Source: an uncultured candidate division Zixibacteria bacterium (lineage in GTDB: Bacteria > Zixibacteria > MSB-5A5 > GN15 > PGXB01). From it: 41,172 bases of DNA. Each line of letters opens with the position of its first letter. Positions within the stretch are counted from its first letter, which is position 1. Shown here piece by piece: positions 26,273 to 35,897 of the stretch. A program made the position numbers and the translations under genes. The DNA lies in contig CALMKK010000313.1 of assembly GCA_937867135.1 (NCBI GenBank), positions 1 to 41,172 on the forward strand. Direction: 5' to 3'. The notes under the pieces are model-generated. The model was not told where the DNA came from. It saw nothing but the letters and a program-made list of their open reading frames with translations, and searched no databases.

Positions 26273-28787
26273 GATGATTGATTTAAATATGGACAATCAG
26301 CCGCTGCGGGCCGAGGCCGATGCAACCATACTCAAAGTCGCGGAGGCCAACGGCATTTATATTCCGACGCTCTGTGCGCATAAGGATTTGACTCCCTTTG
26401 GCGGTTGCCGCTTGTGTATTGTCGAGGTGGAAGGCATGCGCGGATTTCCGACGGCCTGCACAACTCCCGTGACGGACGGAATGACGATAAGAACCAATAC
26501 CTCGCAATTGCAGGCCATACGTACAGAAATTCTGCAATTAATACTGAGCGAGCATCCCTGCAGTTGCCTGATATGCGATGAGCAGGATGAATGCAAGGAA
26601 TTCAATGCGACCATCCGCAAGGCGGCCGTGACGACCGGCTGCCGATATTGCTCGAATGACGGGCAATGCGAACTGGCCGATGTCGTCAAGTGGTTAGGCA
26701 TAAAAGAAATAAACTATCCGATCAGTTATCGGTATTTGCCGGTAGAGAAGGACGATCCATTTTATGATCGAGACTATAATCTGTGTATCCTGTGCGGCCG
26801 ATGTGTTCGGATGTGCCAGGAAATAAGGATGGCCGATACCCTGGCCTTTAAGCAGCGCGGCCAGCGAACGATTATAGGCCCGGCCTACAGCAGAACTCAT
26901 CTGGAAGCAGGTTGTGAATTTTGCGGAGCCTGCGTTTCGGTCTGTCCGACGGGGGCCCTATCGGAGAAGACAAGCAAGTGGCAGGGGAAAGCGGAGAGCG
27001 AAGCGGTCACCACCTGTGCCTTATGCGGGGTTGGCTGCCAACTGAATCTCCAAATAAGAGACAACAAAGTAATAAATGTCCTGCCCGCGGAAGACCATCT
27101 GATCAACAACGGCCAGCTCTGCGTAAAGGGGCGTTTCTGCATTCCCGAGCTGGTTAATAATCACAAGCGCCTGCGAAGACCGCGCTACTTTCATGGCGGG
27201 ATTGAAGAGCAGCTCTCCCTGGAAAAGGCCATCGAAATTGCGGCGGGTAAGTTGTCCCATTGCCCTCCCGAGCAATTTGGCATGATAATTTCCTCGAATT
27301 GCACCAACGAAGATTTATATGTAGCGCAGAAATTTGTCCGCACAGTCATGGATTCGAATAATATCGATACCATGTCCAGAGTCTCTTACGGATCAGCCTT
27401 TGGCGCCTACCTGAATTTAATGAATAAATGCACAACTATGGAGGATCTTCGCAAGGCATCAGCGATTATTTGTATCGGACTTGATACCCGATTCGGCCAA
27501 TCCGTGGTGGGCGTGGAGCTTAGAAAAGCCGGCAAAAGAGGAGCAAAAATAATCACCATAAACCCCCGCCCTCACAATTTGACCGTAGTTGCGGATAAGT
27601 GGCTGCAACCGGAGACAGGACAAGAAGCCGGTCTCATCGATAAACTGGCAAAATTAATGGAAATCGGTGCCAATAAGTCAAAGGGAGTGAAGCGCCCGGC
27701 GGCCTCAAAAGGAATCCGTGCTGAATTGGCTGAAGCCATAGGAATATTATGCGAAGCCGAATCTGTGGTGATTTTGGTTGGTTCTGATGTAATCCAATAC
27801 CGAGGCAGTTCGGATATTTTTGAATCAATTGACAAATTGGCGCAGACTCTTCAAGCGGGGGTGATGTTATTACCCGCTCAGAATAACCTTTACGGATCTT
27901 TAATGATGGGCACATATCCGGAAATTTTGCCCGGCGGATATTCTTCCACGGATAAAGCAAGATTGAATCACTTTGCTAAATTATGGGGTTCTGAGCTCAG
28001 CGACTCGAATTTATCATGGAACGCTGAATCGGTAGCCCGGGGCAGAGAAATTAAGGTTCTGTATTTGTTGGGAGAAATTCCATTAAAAAGCCGCCCGGCC
28101 GCGGATTTTGTCATTTTCCAAAATATATATGCTCCGGACTTTTTCAATCCGGAAGAACTGGTCATACCATCGGCGGCGTTTACTGAAGTCGACGGCACAT
28201 TTATCAATGGCGAAGGAAGGCTGCAAAAGGTCAGAAAAGCGGTCGATCCGCCTGCCAATGTTTTTCCCGACTGGAAAATATTGAGTCTTATCGCGCAAAA
28301 AATGGAGAAAAAAGGATTCGAATATTTGTCTTCGGAGGATATCAGGATCGAGATTTCACGGGTAATAATGGGATTTCATAATTCCGATGAATCTCTGCGG
28401 CCGATCTTGCCATTTAAATCTGAATTTCATTTGTCGGCTGTATCCGAGGGGGAAATGGTCAATTTCAAATCCAAAGGGCAGAAACCGTTCCTTCTACAGA
28501 CAAGAGTTGCGGAACATACCTACCGCGGCTTCACACTTTCAGCATTTGTCGATGGAATGAAAGCTATTTCCGATGAGAATGTGCTGGAGATTAACCCCGA
28601 TGATGCAAAAGAACTTGGATTGAGTTGTGACGATGAAGCGATTGTAAAGTCCGAAGAATTCGAAAAAATATGGCCCGTGAAAATCACGCCGCAGCAACCT
28701 GCGAGAATGCTGCGTGTTACCCTTTCACCGGGGGATTTTTCCGGACACAACCCTTATCCGGTCAAAATAAGGAAGAATAATGTTTAA
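26256..28787 (+). CDS. NuoG/FdhA-like molybdopterin oxidoreductase subunit with N-terminal [2Fe-2S], His-Cys [4Fe-4S] and 2x[4Fe-4S]
   Basis: CAHKDLTPFGGCRLCIVEVEG, CILCGRCVRMCQE, CEFCGACVSVCPTGAL, TTCALCGVGCQLN, MopB domain and C-terminal molydopterin-binding domain. Confidence 0.93.
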   Translation: MTIPRKMIDLNMDNQPLRAEADATILKVAEANGIYIPTLCAHKDLTPFGGCRLCIVEVEGMRGFPTACTTPVTDGMTIRTNTSQLQAIRTEILQLILSEHPCSCLICDEQDECKEFNATIRKAAVTTGCRYCSNDGQCELADVVKWLGIKEINYPISYRYLPVEKDDPFYDRDYNLCILCGRCVRMCQEIRMADTLAFKQRGQRTIIGPAYSRTHLEAGCEFCGACVSVCPTGALSEKTSKWQGKAESEAVTTCALCGVGCQLNLQIRDNKVINVLPAEDHLINNGQLCVKGRFCIPELVNNHKRLRRPRYFHGGIEEQLSLEKAIEIAAGKLSHCPPEQFGMIISSNCTNEDLYVAQKFVRTVMDSNNIDTMSRVSYGSAFGAYLNLMNKCTTMEDLRKASAIICIGLDTRFGQSVVGVELRKAGKRGAKIITINPRPHNLTVVADKWLQPETGQEAGLIDKLAKLMEIGANKSKGVKRPAASKGIRAELAEAIGILCEAESVVILVGSDVIQYRGSSDIFESIDKLAQTLQAGVMLLPAQNNLYGSLMMGTYPEILPGGYSSTDKARLNHFAKLWGSELSDSNLSWNAESVARGREIKVLYLLGEIPLKSRPAADFVIFQNIYAPDFFNPEELVIPSAAFTEVDGTFINGEGRLQKVRKAVDPPANVFPDWKILSLIAQKMEKKGFEYLSSEDIRIEISRVIMGFHNSDESLRPILPFKSEFHLSAVSEGEMVNFKSKGQKPFLLQTRVAEHTYRGFTLSAFVDGMKAISDENVLEINPDDAKELGLSCDDEAIVKSEEFEKIWPVKITPQQPARMLRVTLSPGDFSGHNPYPVKIRKNNV

Positions 28788-29637
28788 AATTGTTGAAAAT
28801 CGCATGATCGTTCCCAACATTAACCTTATGACAATTGAGGCTCCTCTGATTGCAGGGGAGGTTCAAGCCGGGCAATTCGTCATTCTTCGCGCCAATGACG
28901 ACGGGGAAAGGATACCGCTTTCCATTGCTGACTGGGACAGAGCGAAGGGCACAATAAGCGTGGTGATCCTGACGATCGGCGGAACGACGAGCGACCTGGC
29001 GGCGATCCAAGTCGGGAAAAATATACCGACGGCGGTAGGGCCGCTGGGGAACCCTACCGAGATCGAACACTTTGGGACGGTTTTATGCATCGGCGGCTGC
29101 TACGGAATCGCGAGTATTTATCCCATCGCACGAGCGTTGAAGGAAAAGGGCAATCGCGTCATAGCGGTTATGGAAGCGCGGAGTTCATACCTTCTCTATT
29201 GGGAAGACAAACTCGAGAAAGTATCTGATCGGCTTATCAGAATCACCCGGGACGGAACGAAGGGATACCGCGGTCATGTGAGTAAAATCCCCGGAATTAT
29301 GCAGGAAGCCCGGGAACCTGTCGACCGCATAATTATTAATGGATGTACATTTCTGATGAAAAGGTCCGCGGACGCCAGCCGGCCATATGGTATCAAGACA
29401 ATTGTCAGTCTGAATCCGATAATGATAGACGGTACCGGGATGTGCGGGGTATGCCGGGTATCGGTAGGCTCGGCGACAAAATTCGCCTGCGTGGACGGTC
29501 CCGACTTCGATGGGCACGAGGTGGATTGGAAGGAACTGCTACAAAGGCGAAAAACATATTTGAAAGAAGAAACCATCGTTTCCGAGACCAGCCGGTGTGA
29601 GGATCATGCTCTTAAAACCAGGGATGAAGCGCTATGA
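28780..29637 (+). CDS. NfnA/SudB-like FAD/NAD-binding [2Fe-2S] subunit (dihydroorotate dehydrogenase electron-transfer subunit family)
   Basis: QFVILRANDDGERIPLSIAD, GGCYGIASIYPIARALKEKG, GTGMCGVCRVSV...FACVDGPDFDGHEVDW. Confidence 0.93.
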   Translation: MFKIVENRMIVPNINLMTIEAPLIAGEVQAGQFVILRANDDGERIPLSIADWDRAKGTISVVILTIGGTTSDLAAIQVGKNIPTAVGPLGNPTEIEHFGTVLCIGGCYGIASIYPIARALKEKGNRVIAVMEARSSYLLYWEDKLEKVSDRLIRITRDGTKGYRGHVSKIPGIMQEAREPVDRIIINGCTFLMKRSADASRPYGIKTIVSLNPIMIDGTGMCGVCRVSVGSATKFACVDGPDFDGHEVDWKELLQRRKTYLKEETIVSETSRCEDHALKTRDEAL

Positions 29638-31037
29638 TGGAACCTCAGAAAAAGAAAATTGACTATAATCGCAGAGAAATGCCGAAGCAACCGGCCGAGA
29701 TCAGAAGACACAATTTCAGCGAGGTCGCCCTGGGGTACCCGGTAGAGACGGCGGTGCAGGAAGCATCGCGGTGCCTTCAGTGCAAGAAGCCGCTCTGTGT
29801 GGCAAAATGCCCGGTCGAAATAGATATACCCAAATTCGTTAAATGCGTTGCTGAAAATGATTTTGCCGCCGGCATTAAGATCTTGAAGGAGAAGAACCTT
29901 CTTCCTGCAGTCTGCGGCAGAGTCTGCCCGCAGGAGGAGCAATGCGAATCAACCTGCGTAATGGTCAAGAAGGGCGGACAAATAGCAATTGGACGACTGG
30001 AGCGATTTCTGGCCGATTGGGAAGCGGCACAGGACAAAATGAATATTCCTGAAATTCCGTCATCCACAGGTAAAAATGTGGCCGTCGTGGGAGGAGGTCC
30101 GGCGGGTCTAACAGTGGCAGGTGATTTAATAAAACTGGGACATCAGGTCACAATTTTCGAGGCTCTTCACAAATTGGGCGGAGTGCTAACCTACGGCATT
30201 CCCGAATTTCGCCTGCCCAAAGCCATTGTAAATCGAGAGGTCGATTATTTGAAGAAACTCGGCGTCAAGGTCGTGGCCGACTACGTAGTCGGCAAAACCA
30301 GAAAAATCGATAGCCTTCTTGACGAATATGATGCTATTTTTATAGGCGCCGGAGCGGGGCTGCCCTGGTTTATGAATATTCCGGGCGAAAACCTTAACGG
30401 TGTCTATTCCGCGAATGAATACCTTACCAGAATGAATCTGATGAAAGGGTTCCTGTTTCCTGAATATCGGACACCCATTAAAGAACATAGTCGGGTGGCA
30501 GTTGTGGGGGGCGGCAATGTGGCCATGGATTGTGCCCGCACCGCTTTAAGACTTGGCGCGGAAACGAGAATAATATATCGCAGATCACGGCAGGAGCTTC
30601 CGGCACGCCTTGAGGAAGTTGAAAACGCCGAAGAGGAAGGAATCATATTTCAATTTCTTACTTTACCTATTAGATATATTGGCGATGAAAATGGATGGGT
30701 AAAGGAAATTGAATACTTAAAAATGGAACTGGGTGAACCGGATGCATCGGGGAGAAGGAGTCCTATCCCGATTAAGGGCTCTGAAACGATTTTGCCTATA
30801 GATGCCGTGGTTTGCGCTATTGGAAACAGCCCCAATCCCCTTATTCCAAAAACCACGCAAGGTTTGGTAATAGGCAAAAAGGGAAATATTGTCGCCGATG
30901 AACAAACCGGCAAAACCTCGATGCATAAGATATGGGCCGGAGGTGATGTCGTCACTGGAGCGGCCACTGTTATTCTGGCGATGGGCGCCGGGCGCAAAGC
31001 GGCGCGATCCATTCATGAATACCTTGTTTCCCTCTAG
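29634..31037 (+). CDS. NfnB/GltD-like NADPH-dependent oxidoreductase
   Basis: CLQCKKPLCVAKCPVEIDIP, CGRVCPQEEQCESTC, GGGPAGLTVAGDL, GGGNVAMDCARTALRLGA, AGGDVVTGAATVILAMGAGRKAA. Confidence 0.95.
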   Translation: MMEPQKKKIDYNRREMPKQPAEIRRHNFSEVALGYPVETAVQEASRCLQCKKPLCVAKCPVEIDIPKFVKCVAENDFAAGIKILKEKNLLPAVCGRVCPQEEQCESTCVMVKKGGQIAIGRLERFLADWEAAQDKMNIPEIPSSTGKNVAVVGGGPAGLTVAGDLIKLGHQVTIFEALHKLGGVLTYGIPEFRLPKAIVNREVDYLKKLGVKVVADYVVGKTRKIDSLLDEYDAIFIGAGAGLPWFMNIPGENLNGVYSANEYLTRMNLMKGFLFPEYRTPIKEHSRVAVVGGGNVAMDCARTALRLGAETRIIYRRSRQELPARLEEVENAEEEGIIFQFLTLPIRYIGDENGWVKEIEYLKMELGEPDASGRRSPIPIKGSETILPIDAVVCAIGNSPNPLIPKTTQGLVIGKKGNIVADEQTGKTSMHKIWAGGDVVTGAATVILAMGAGRKAARSIHEYLVSL

Positions 31038-31160
31038 TCTAATTTAAAAATAGTCAACTTTGGACGGCAGGATTGAAATTATTGTCCGGCCGGATCAAGT
31101 ACGTTTTTGGCGATCCTCCCGGCGGTTCTTCCATTGACCGTCCGGTGCTCAAAAGAAAAA

Positions 31161-32345
31161 TTACTTTTTAATAAAATCAATCAGGCCGGCGCAATATTCA
31201 TTCAATTGGTTCAGTTCCGTCTCCGACGGTATCAATCGCGCCTTAATCGGGCTCTCGAATACTTTCAGGCGCATACCGGAAAGACGGCTCGACACCAAAT
31301 CGATCCCTTCTCCGCTCCAGCCGTACGACCCGAATACCGCCGCTTTCTTCCCCAGACATCCCACCGTGTTTAATAAGCCGACCACGTCCCAGATCGGCTT
31401 GACGGCATCGCCATTGAAAGTCGGTGTTCCGAACAGAACGGCACGGCTCTTTTCGATGTTGTCCCGCGCCGCATCGGGCGTACATTCGGCGGCGTCAAGC
31501 AGAACGGTGTTCAACCCGCCACGGCTGATATTTTCCGCGATTTTCTCCGCGAGTAGTTTGGTGTTACCGTAACTGGAAGCATAAAATATGGTTACTTGAT
31601 TGGCCTTCTCGGTTTTATCCGCAACCCACTCTTTGTATTTGTCGATATAAGCGCGCGGATTCTGACGAATGACCGGGCCGTGCGATGGCGCAATCATTTT
31701 AATATCAAGACTATCAAGTTTGGTTAGATTTTTTCGGATGTAAGTCGAAAATGGCCGCATGATGGAATCCCAGTAATAATGAAATTCGTGAGGAAAATCA
31801 CCTTTCATTTCATCGGAATACAGCGTGTCACTGCTCCAGTGGGTCGCGAAACCATCGCAGGAAAATAGTATCCCGTCCCCGTCCAGATATTCCATCATGG
31901 TATCGGGCCAGTGCATATACGGCATAATTTTGAAGGTCAGTTTCTTGCCGCCCAGATCGAGAATATCATTATCCTTGACACCCCTCAGCGGAATATCGAC
32001 ATTGACAATATTTCTGACAAACGGCATGGCGGCCGCGGCGCAGATAATTTCCATTTTGGGGTTCTCTTTCAAAAGAGCCGTAATCGCCCCGCTGTGATCC
32101 GGCTCGGTATGATTCACAATCAGATAGTCAATTTTTTCCAGCGGAACAATGGCCCGGATGGAATCGAAATAGGATGGTATAAATTCCTTTTTGACGGCAT
32201 CGATAAGGACAGTCTTCTCACCCCGGATGAGATAGGAATTGTAGGTCGTGCCGCTCCGGAGGTTCATATAGATATCAAATTTGATTAACCCCGGATCTTT
32301 GACACCGACCCAATAAACATTATCGGACATTTTAATGGCGCTCAT
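31161..32345 (-). CDS. fprA: A-type flavodiiron protein (FprA/rubredoxin:oxygen oxidoreductase-like)
   Basis: NHTEPDHSGAI diiron motif, flavodoxin domain TIFYASSYGNTKLLAEKIA. Confidence 0.94.
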   Translation of the reverse strand: MSAIKMSDNVYWVGVKDPGLIKFDIYMNLRSGTTYNSYLIRGEKTVLIDAVKKEFIPSYFDSIRAIVPLEKIDYLIVNHTEPDHSGAITALLKENPKMEIICAAAAMPFVRNIVNVDIPLRGVKDNDILDLGGKKLTFKIMPYMHWPDTMMEYLDGDGILFSCDGFATHWSSDTLYSDEMKGDFPHEFHYYWDSIMRPFSTYIRKNLTKLDSLDIKMIAPSHGPVIRQNPRAYIDKYKEWVADKTEKANQVTIFYASSYGNTKLLAEKIAENISRGGLNTVLLDAAECTPDAARDNIEKSRAVLFGTPTFNGDAVKPIWDVVGLLNTVGCLGKKAAVFGSYGWSGEGIDLVSSRLSGMRLKVFESPIKARLIPSETELNQLNEYCAGLIDFIKK

Positions 32346-32451
32346 TTAATCAATCTCCCGGTTTGAATATTCTACGTTTATTTACACAATAATAATTCAA
32401 AGGAAAATAATGCGCAACCGGGGTTGAAAGTTCCAAAATGCAAATTCTATT

Positions 32452-32482
32452 TAAAAAAATAGCCGGTTTGGGAAAACCGGCC
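32452..32482 (-). terminator. rho-independent terminator for the DUF1028 gene
   Basis: minus strand reads GCCGGTTTTCCCAAACCGGC followed by a T-rich run. Confidence 0.75.
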
Positions 32483-32514
32483 ATTTGAGCTATGGAGTCC
32501 GGCAATTAGTGGTA

Positions 32515-33777
32515 TCAGGGGGCCGAACTTATGGTTTGCGGGCAGACCGGCGCCGGTCCGCTTCTGTACAGGAAATTAATTAAATAGGAAACATCAATGA
32601 TATTGGAGGCGCCATTCCCGTTGGGGTCCCCCAGCCATATCGGGTCGGGTTGTGTCCCCTGCCTGTAAATGGCGTTAATCAGGAAAGAAACATCGATGAT
32701 ATTAATTGCCCCGTTCCCATTGGCGTCACCGCACCGGTAAAAAGCGACAATCGGCGTCTGATTCAATGGCGTCGTTTCGCCTCCGGCTGTGGCCGTTGCC
32801 GTAATTGTATCTCTTTCGGGGTCGGCCGGGGTGGTTAGCGTGGATGAGAAGGTACCGTCACCATTATCTGTCACGGGGGCCAGAATACCGGTTCCGGTAT
32901 GGCTCAGGGAGACGGTCGCCCCGCCGCGCGGATACTGCCCGTTGATATTGAGCGGGGCAATATTAATATTGATACTATGAGCGCCGCTGCTGGCAGGGGC
33001 CCTAAGCGGTGCGGCCGCAACCGTGGAAACACCGGGATCGGCGTTGGCCAGAAGTTTCCAGTGATCATACAATTTCTGAAGGGAATCGAGCGGATTTTTG
33101 GCGCAAACAGTGTTGTTGACATTCAGATAAAGGTACGGAGTTCCCCCGTCGCCAATATGAACGACTTTAATAAAGGCCGAAATGGCCGGTTTATTACATC
33201 CGTAACATCGGGTATCGGCGCCGGGAACATTCGCCCCCTGTAACGCCGCCATCAATTTATCCTCGAGCGGGCCATCGGTACGCAGAAATGCCGCATGAAT
33301 CGAATCAAGCACAAACCCATCGAGAATAAGTATATTCCCCTGAATCGAATAGCCCGGCCCGGTAATATGGCCGGTCCAGGGAGTGGTGGCGCTCCCGGTA
33401 TAAGCGGCCGAGGCGCCATGATTGGCCAGTGTCACCACGCCATATTGACGATATTCCGGGGTGGCCTCATAATCATTGTTCTCAAGCCAATGGATGATCG
33501 AATCGGGCGCGATTCCGACCGCCATCAAATTGTGCAGATTATTTTTGTTTTGAACCAGATAATAGGCCTGAGTATGGCTGGCCCCAATCCCTTCGATACA
33601 GTCATTAATCATAACCGAACCGTCGATGCACGATGCGCCGGCGCCGCCGACTGCGCCGGTCAGAGTATCCACCGCCACGATAGAAAAGGTGGCCAGAACC
33701 TGACCCGGGATCAACAAGATCACCCCAAACAGGAATAGGACGACCAAGGGGAATGGAATTCTTGAAAAATTATTCAT
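32515..33777 (-). CDS. secreted DUF1028 protein with Ig-like region and C-terminal dockerin-type EF-hand repeats
   Basis: TFSIVAVDTLTGAVGGAG and RQYGVVTLANHGASAAYTG...GPGYSIQGNILI (DUF1028); GDANGNGAINIIDVSFLINAIYRQG and GDPNGNGASNIIDVSYLINFLYRSG. Confidence 0.85.
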   Translation of the reverse strand: MNNFSRIPFPLVVLFLFGVILLIPGQVLATFSIVAVDTLTGAVGGAGASCIDGSVMINDCIEGIGASHTQAYYLVQNKNNLHNLMAVGIAPDSIIHWLENNDYEATPEYRQYGVVTLANHGASAAYTGSATTPWTGHITGPGYSIQGNILILDGFVLDSIHAAFLRTDGPLEDKLMAALQGANVPGADTRCYGCNKPAISAFIKVVHIGDGGTPYLYLNVNNTVCAKNPLDSLQKLYDHWKLLANADPGVSTVAAAPLRAPASSGAHSININIAPLNINGQYPRGGATVSLSHTGTGILAPVTDNGDGTFSSTLTTPADPERDTITATATAGGETTPLNQTPIVAFYRCGDANGNGAINIIDVSFLINAIYRQGTQPDPIWLGDPNGNGASNIIDVSYLINFLYRSGPAPVCPQTISSAP

Positions 33778-33961
33778 GGTCGGTCTCCATTTATATTATA
33801 AGTTTATGTAACATCGAAAGAAACCGGCAGAAAAATCTCGGAAATGTAAACTATGCTCTTTAATCAATAATAAAGCAAAAGCCCTGTTTGTCAAGCGAAT
33901 TTGGGATCCGGAGAAGGGCCTGAATTAACGAAAGATGTTTCGGACCGAGCGGCTGATTTTA

Positions 33962-34378
33962 TTATGCCGTTTTTGAGAGAGCCCGTATCCAGCGAAAATG
34001 AAAAATAAAAAGAAGAACCGAAATAACCGTCAATAATCCAAAGACTACTATCGTCCGCCGGGCGATGTGCAAGGCCGAAGCGATTTTGTCGGCGCGGGCG
34101 GCCTCATACATCGCGCGCAGGGTCTGGTCATCGGGAACATAGGCCTCGGTTCCGGTCTTCCCCTCGCCCAGAGGCGCGCTCAAAACATCCATTTTATAAT
34201 TTTCAAACGACACCAAACTGGCCTGCCGGCCGGGGGAATAATAGCCGCCGGAATGAATCGGATCGGCCAGATCAAACAGGGAATTGACCATATTGGGAAC
34301 AGATATCAAGAGAGTAATAATAGCGACCAAACAGACAGCATAACCGTATATCATTGCAATTCGATGCGGCTTTTCCAT
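33962..34378 (-). CDS. hypothetical membrane protein with two predicted TM segments
   Basis: N-terminal IYGYAVCLVAIITLLISVPNMV and C-terminal IVVFGLLTVISVLLFIFHF. Confidence 0.65.
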   Translation of the reverse strand: MEKPHRIAMIYGYAVCLVAIITLLISVPNMVNSLFDLADPIHSGGYYSPGRQASLVSFENYKMDVLSAPLGEGKTGTEAYVPDDQTLRAMYEAARADKIASALHIARRTIVVFGLLTVISVLLFIFHFRWIRALSKTA

Positions 34379-34408
34379 TTTTAATCCTTGCTGCTAAAAG
34401 CGCTTCGT

Positions 34409-34981
34409 CTATGGCTCAATACTCTGAGTGTTTTTCAATCTCCCGCTGACCTGCTTTTTTATGGTAATATGGGTCAGGCGCTGATCCGCCTCCAGGCCGT
34501 AACCGGTCAGGGTATCGCCGTGTTGAACGATAGTGACAAATTTATCCGTTTCGATTTTATTCTCCATGGCGTTCCAGGACAACTGCTCGGTTTCAAGTCG
34601 GGAACTGTCCTGGCTGATGACAACGACATGGCCGTAGGCGACCATCATATTGGTTCTTTCCCGAATCAGGCCGCTATCCGCCTCCAGATTGGAAATTTCC
34701 TTGCCGGTGGAATCAAAAAAATTGACCTTGAGCCCCCAGGCGATGGTAGAGTCATATTTTTCGAATTTTTTGATGAAATCGGCATAGACATCGGTTGTGC
34801 GGAGCCCCTTGTTATAAAGAAAGATCTGGGCGTTGCGCATTTCTTGATCGGGGCGGATTTTTTCGGCCGACGCCGAGTCGGAGTCGCCAGACGGCGCTTT
34901 GATTTCATCTTTGTCGCCGCAACCGGTGAGGGCCGCGGCTACGAGGGCCGCTATAAAAAATACTTTAAATTTTCTCATCAT
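34409..34981 (-). CDS. lptC: LPS export ABC transporter periplasmic protein LptC-like lipoprotein
   Basis: signal/lipobox FKVFFIAALVAAALTGCG; LptC-like ...DSTGKEISNLEADSGLIRERTNMMVAYGHVVV; next to kds genes. Confidence 0.8.
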   Translation of the reverse strand: MMRKFKVFFIAALVAAALTGCGDKDEIKAPSGDSDSASAEKIRPDQEMRNAQIFLYNKGLRTTDVYADFIKKFEKYDSTIAWGLKVNFFDSTGKEISNLEADSGLIRERTNMMVAYGHVVVISQDSSRLETEQLSWNAMENKIETDKFVTIVQHGDTLTGYGLEADQRLTHITIKKQVSGRLKNTQSIEP

Positions 34982-35891
34982 AATATGGTATCGGCTCTTT
35001 TGATTTGGTGCACCAGCGGTCATGGAACCAAATCCATTGATCGCGGTATTCTCTAATTATCTCTTCCAGGGCCCGGGTGCATTTCTTGGTTATATTATAC
35101 ACATCTTTTTCGAAATTGCCGCTCTTTTCGATTGTCACTTCGGGCTTTATTATCAATTTATACCTTTTCCCGTCCCGAACGCAAGCCAGCGGAATAAATC
35201 CGGCGCCGGTTTTCAGGCCCAAAATTGATTGGCCGATTGGGGTATTTGACGGTCTTCCGAAGGCCGGAATAAACATGCTCCTGACCCGCATCGAGTCGGT
35301 ATCAATAAGAACGCCCAGCGCGTACCCCTGATGCAGGAGCCGGAGCAGATGCCGGGGCGATTCTTTGGTATCAACATTGACCACCCCCATCTTTTCCCGA
35401 TTATTGACCAGCAGGCGATCCAGCCGTTTATCATATAATTCGCGGCCGATGGCGGAGACTTTATATCCTAAGCGGCCCATAAAGACCGGGATTAATTCGA
35501 AATTCCCGAGATGACCGGTAATGGCGATTATTCCCCGGCCTCGATTATAGACTCTGTCGAAATTATCCCGCCCTTCAATATCGACCAGCGGCATAATCTC
35601 TTCTCGGAAATGCTTTTGAAAACGGAGGACATCAACCGCCGATTTCCCGAAATTGACAAAAATATTTCGAAAGGTCGTTTCTCGGTCTTTGGCACTCATT
35701 TTTTCGCCAAACGCCAGTTCCAGATTTCGGACGGCTATCCGGCGATCCTTTTTGGAAGTCCCGGCGGCCAGTCTTCCCAGAGCGCCGCCCAGCGCGACCG
35801 CCGCGGATCGCGGCAAAATGTTGAAAAAATAGATAAGAACTTTTATGAAATAATAAATAAGACTTCGTTTGAGTTGCTTGAGCGGGCGCAC
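34965..35891 (-). CDS. LpxL/HtrB-family lysophospholipid acyltransferase
   Basis: ITGHLGNFELIPVFMGRLGYKVSAIGRELYDKRLDRL; REYRDQWIWFHDRW. Confidence 0.9.
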   Translation of the reverse strand: MRPLKQLKRSLIYYFIKVLIYFFNILPRSAAVALGGALGRLAAGTSKKDRRIAVRNLELAFGEKMSAKDRETTFRNIFVNFGKSAVDVLRFQKHFREEIMPLVDIEGRDNFDRVYNRGRGIIAITGHLGNFELIPVFMGRLGYKVSAIGRELYDKRLDRLLVNNREKMGVVNVDTKESPRHLLRLLHQGYALGVLIDTDSMRVRSMFIPAFGRPSNTPIGQSILGLKTGAGFIPLACVRDGKRYKLIIKPEVTIEKSGNFEKDVYNITKKCTRALEEIIREYRDQWIWFHDRWCTKSKEPIPYYDEKI

Positions 35892-35897
35892 CGATTA

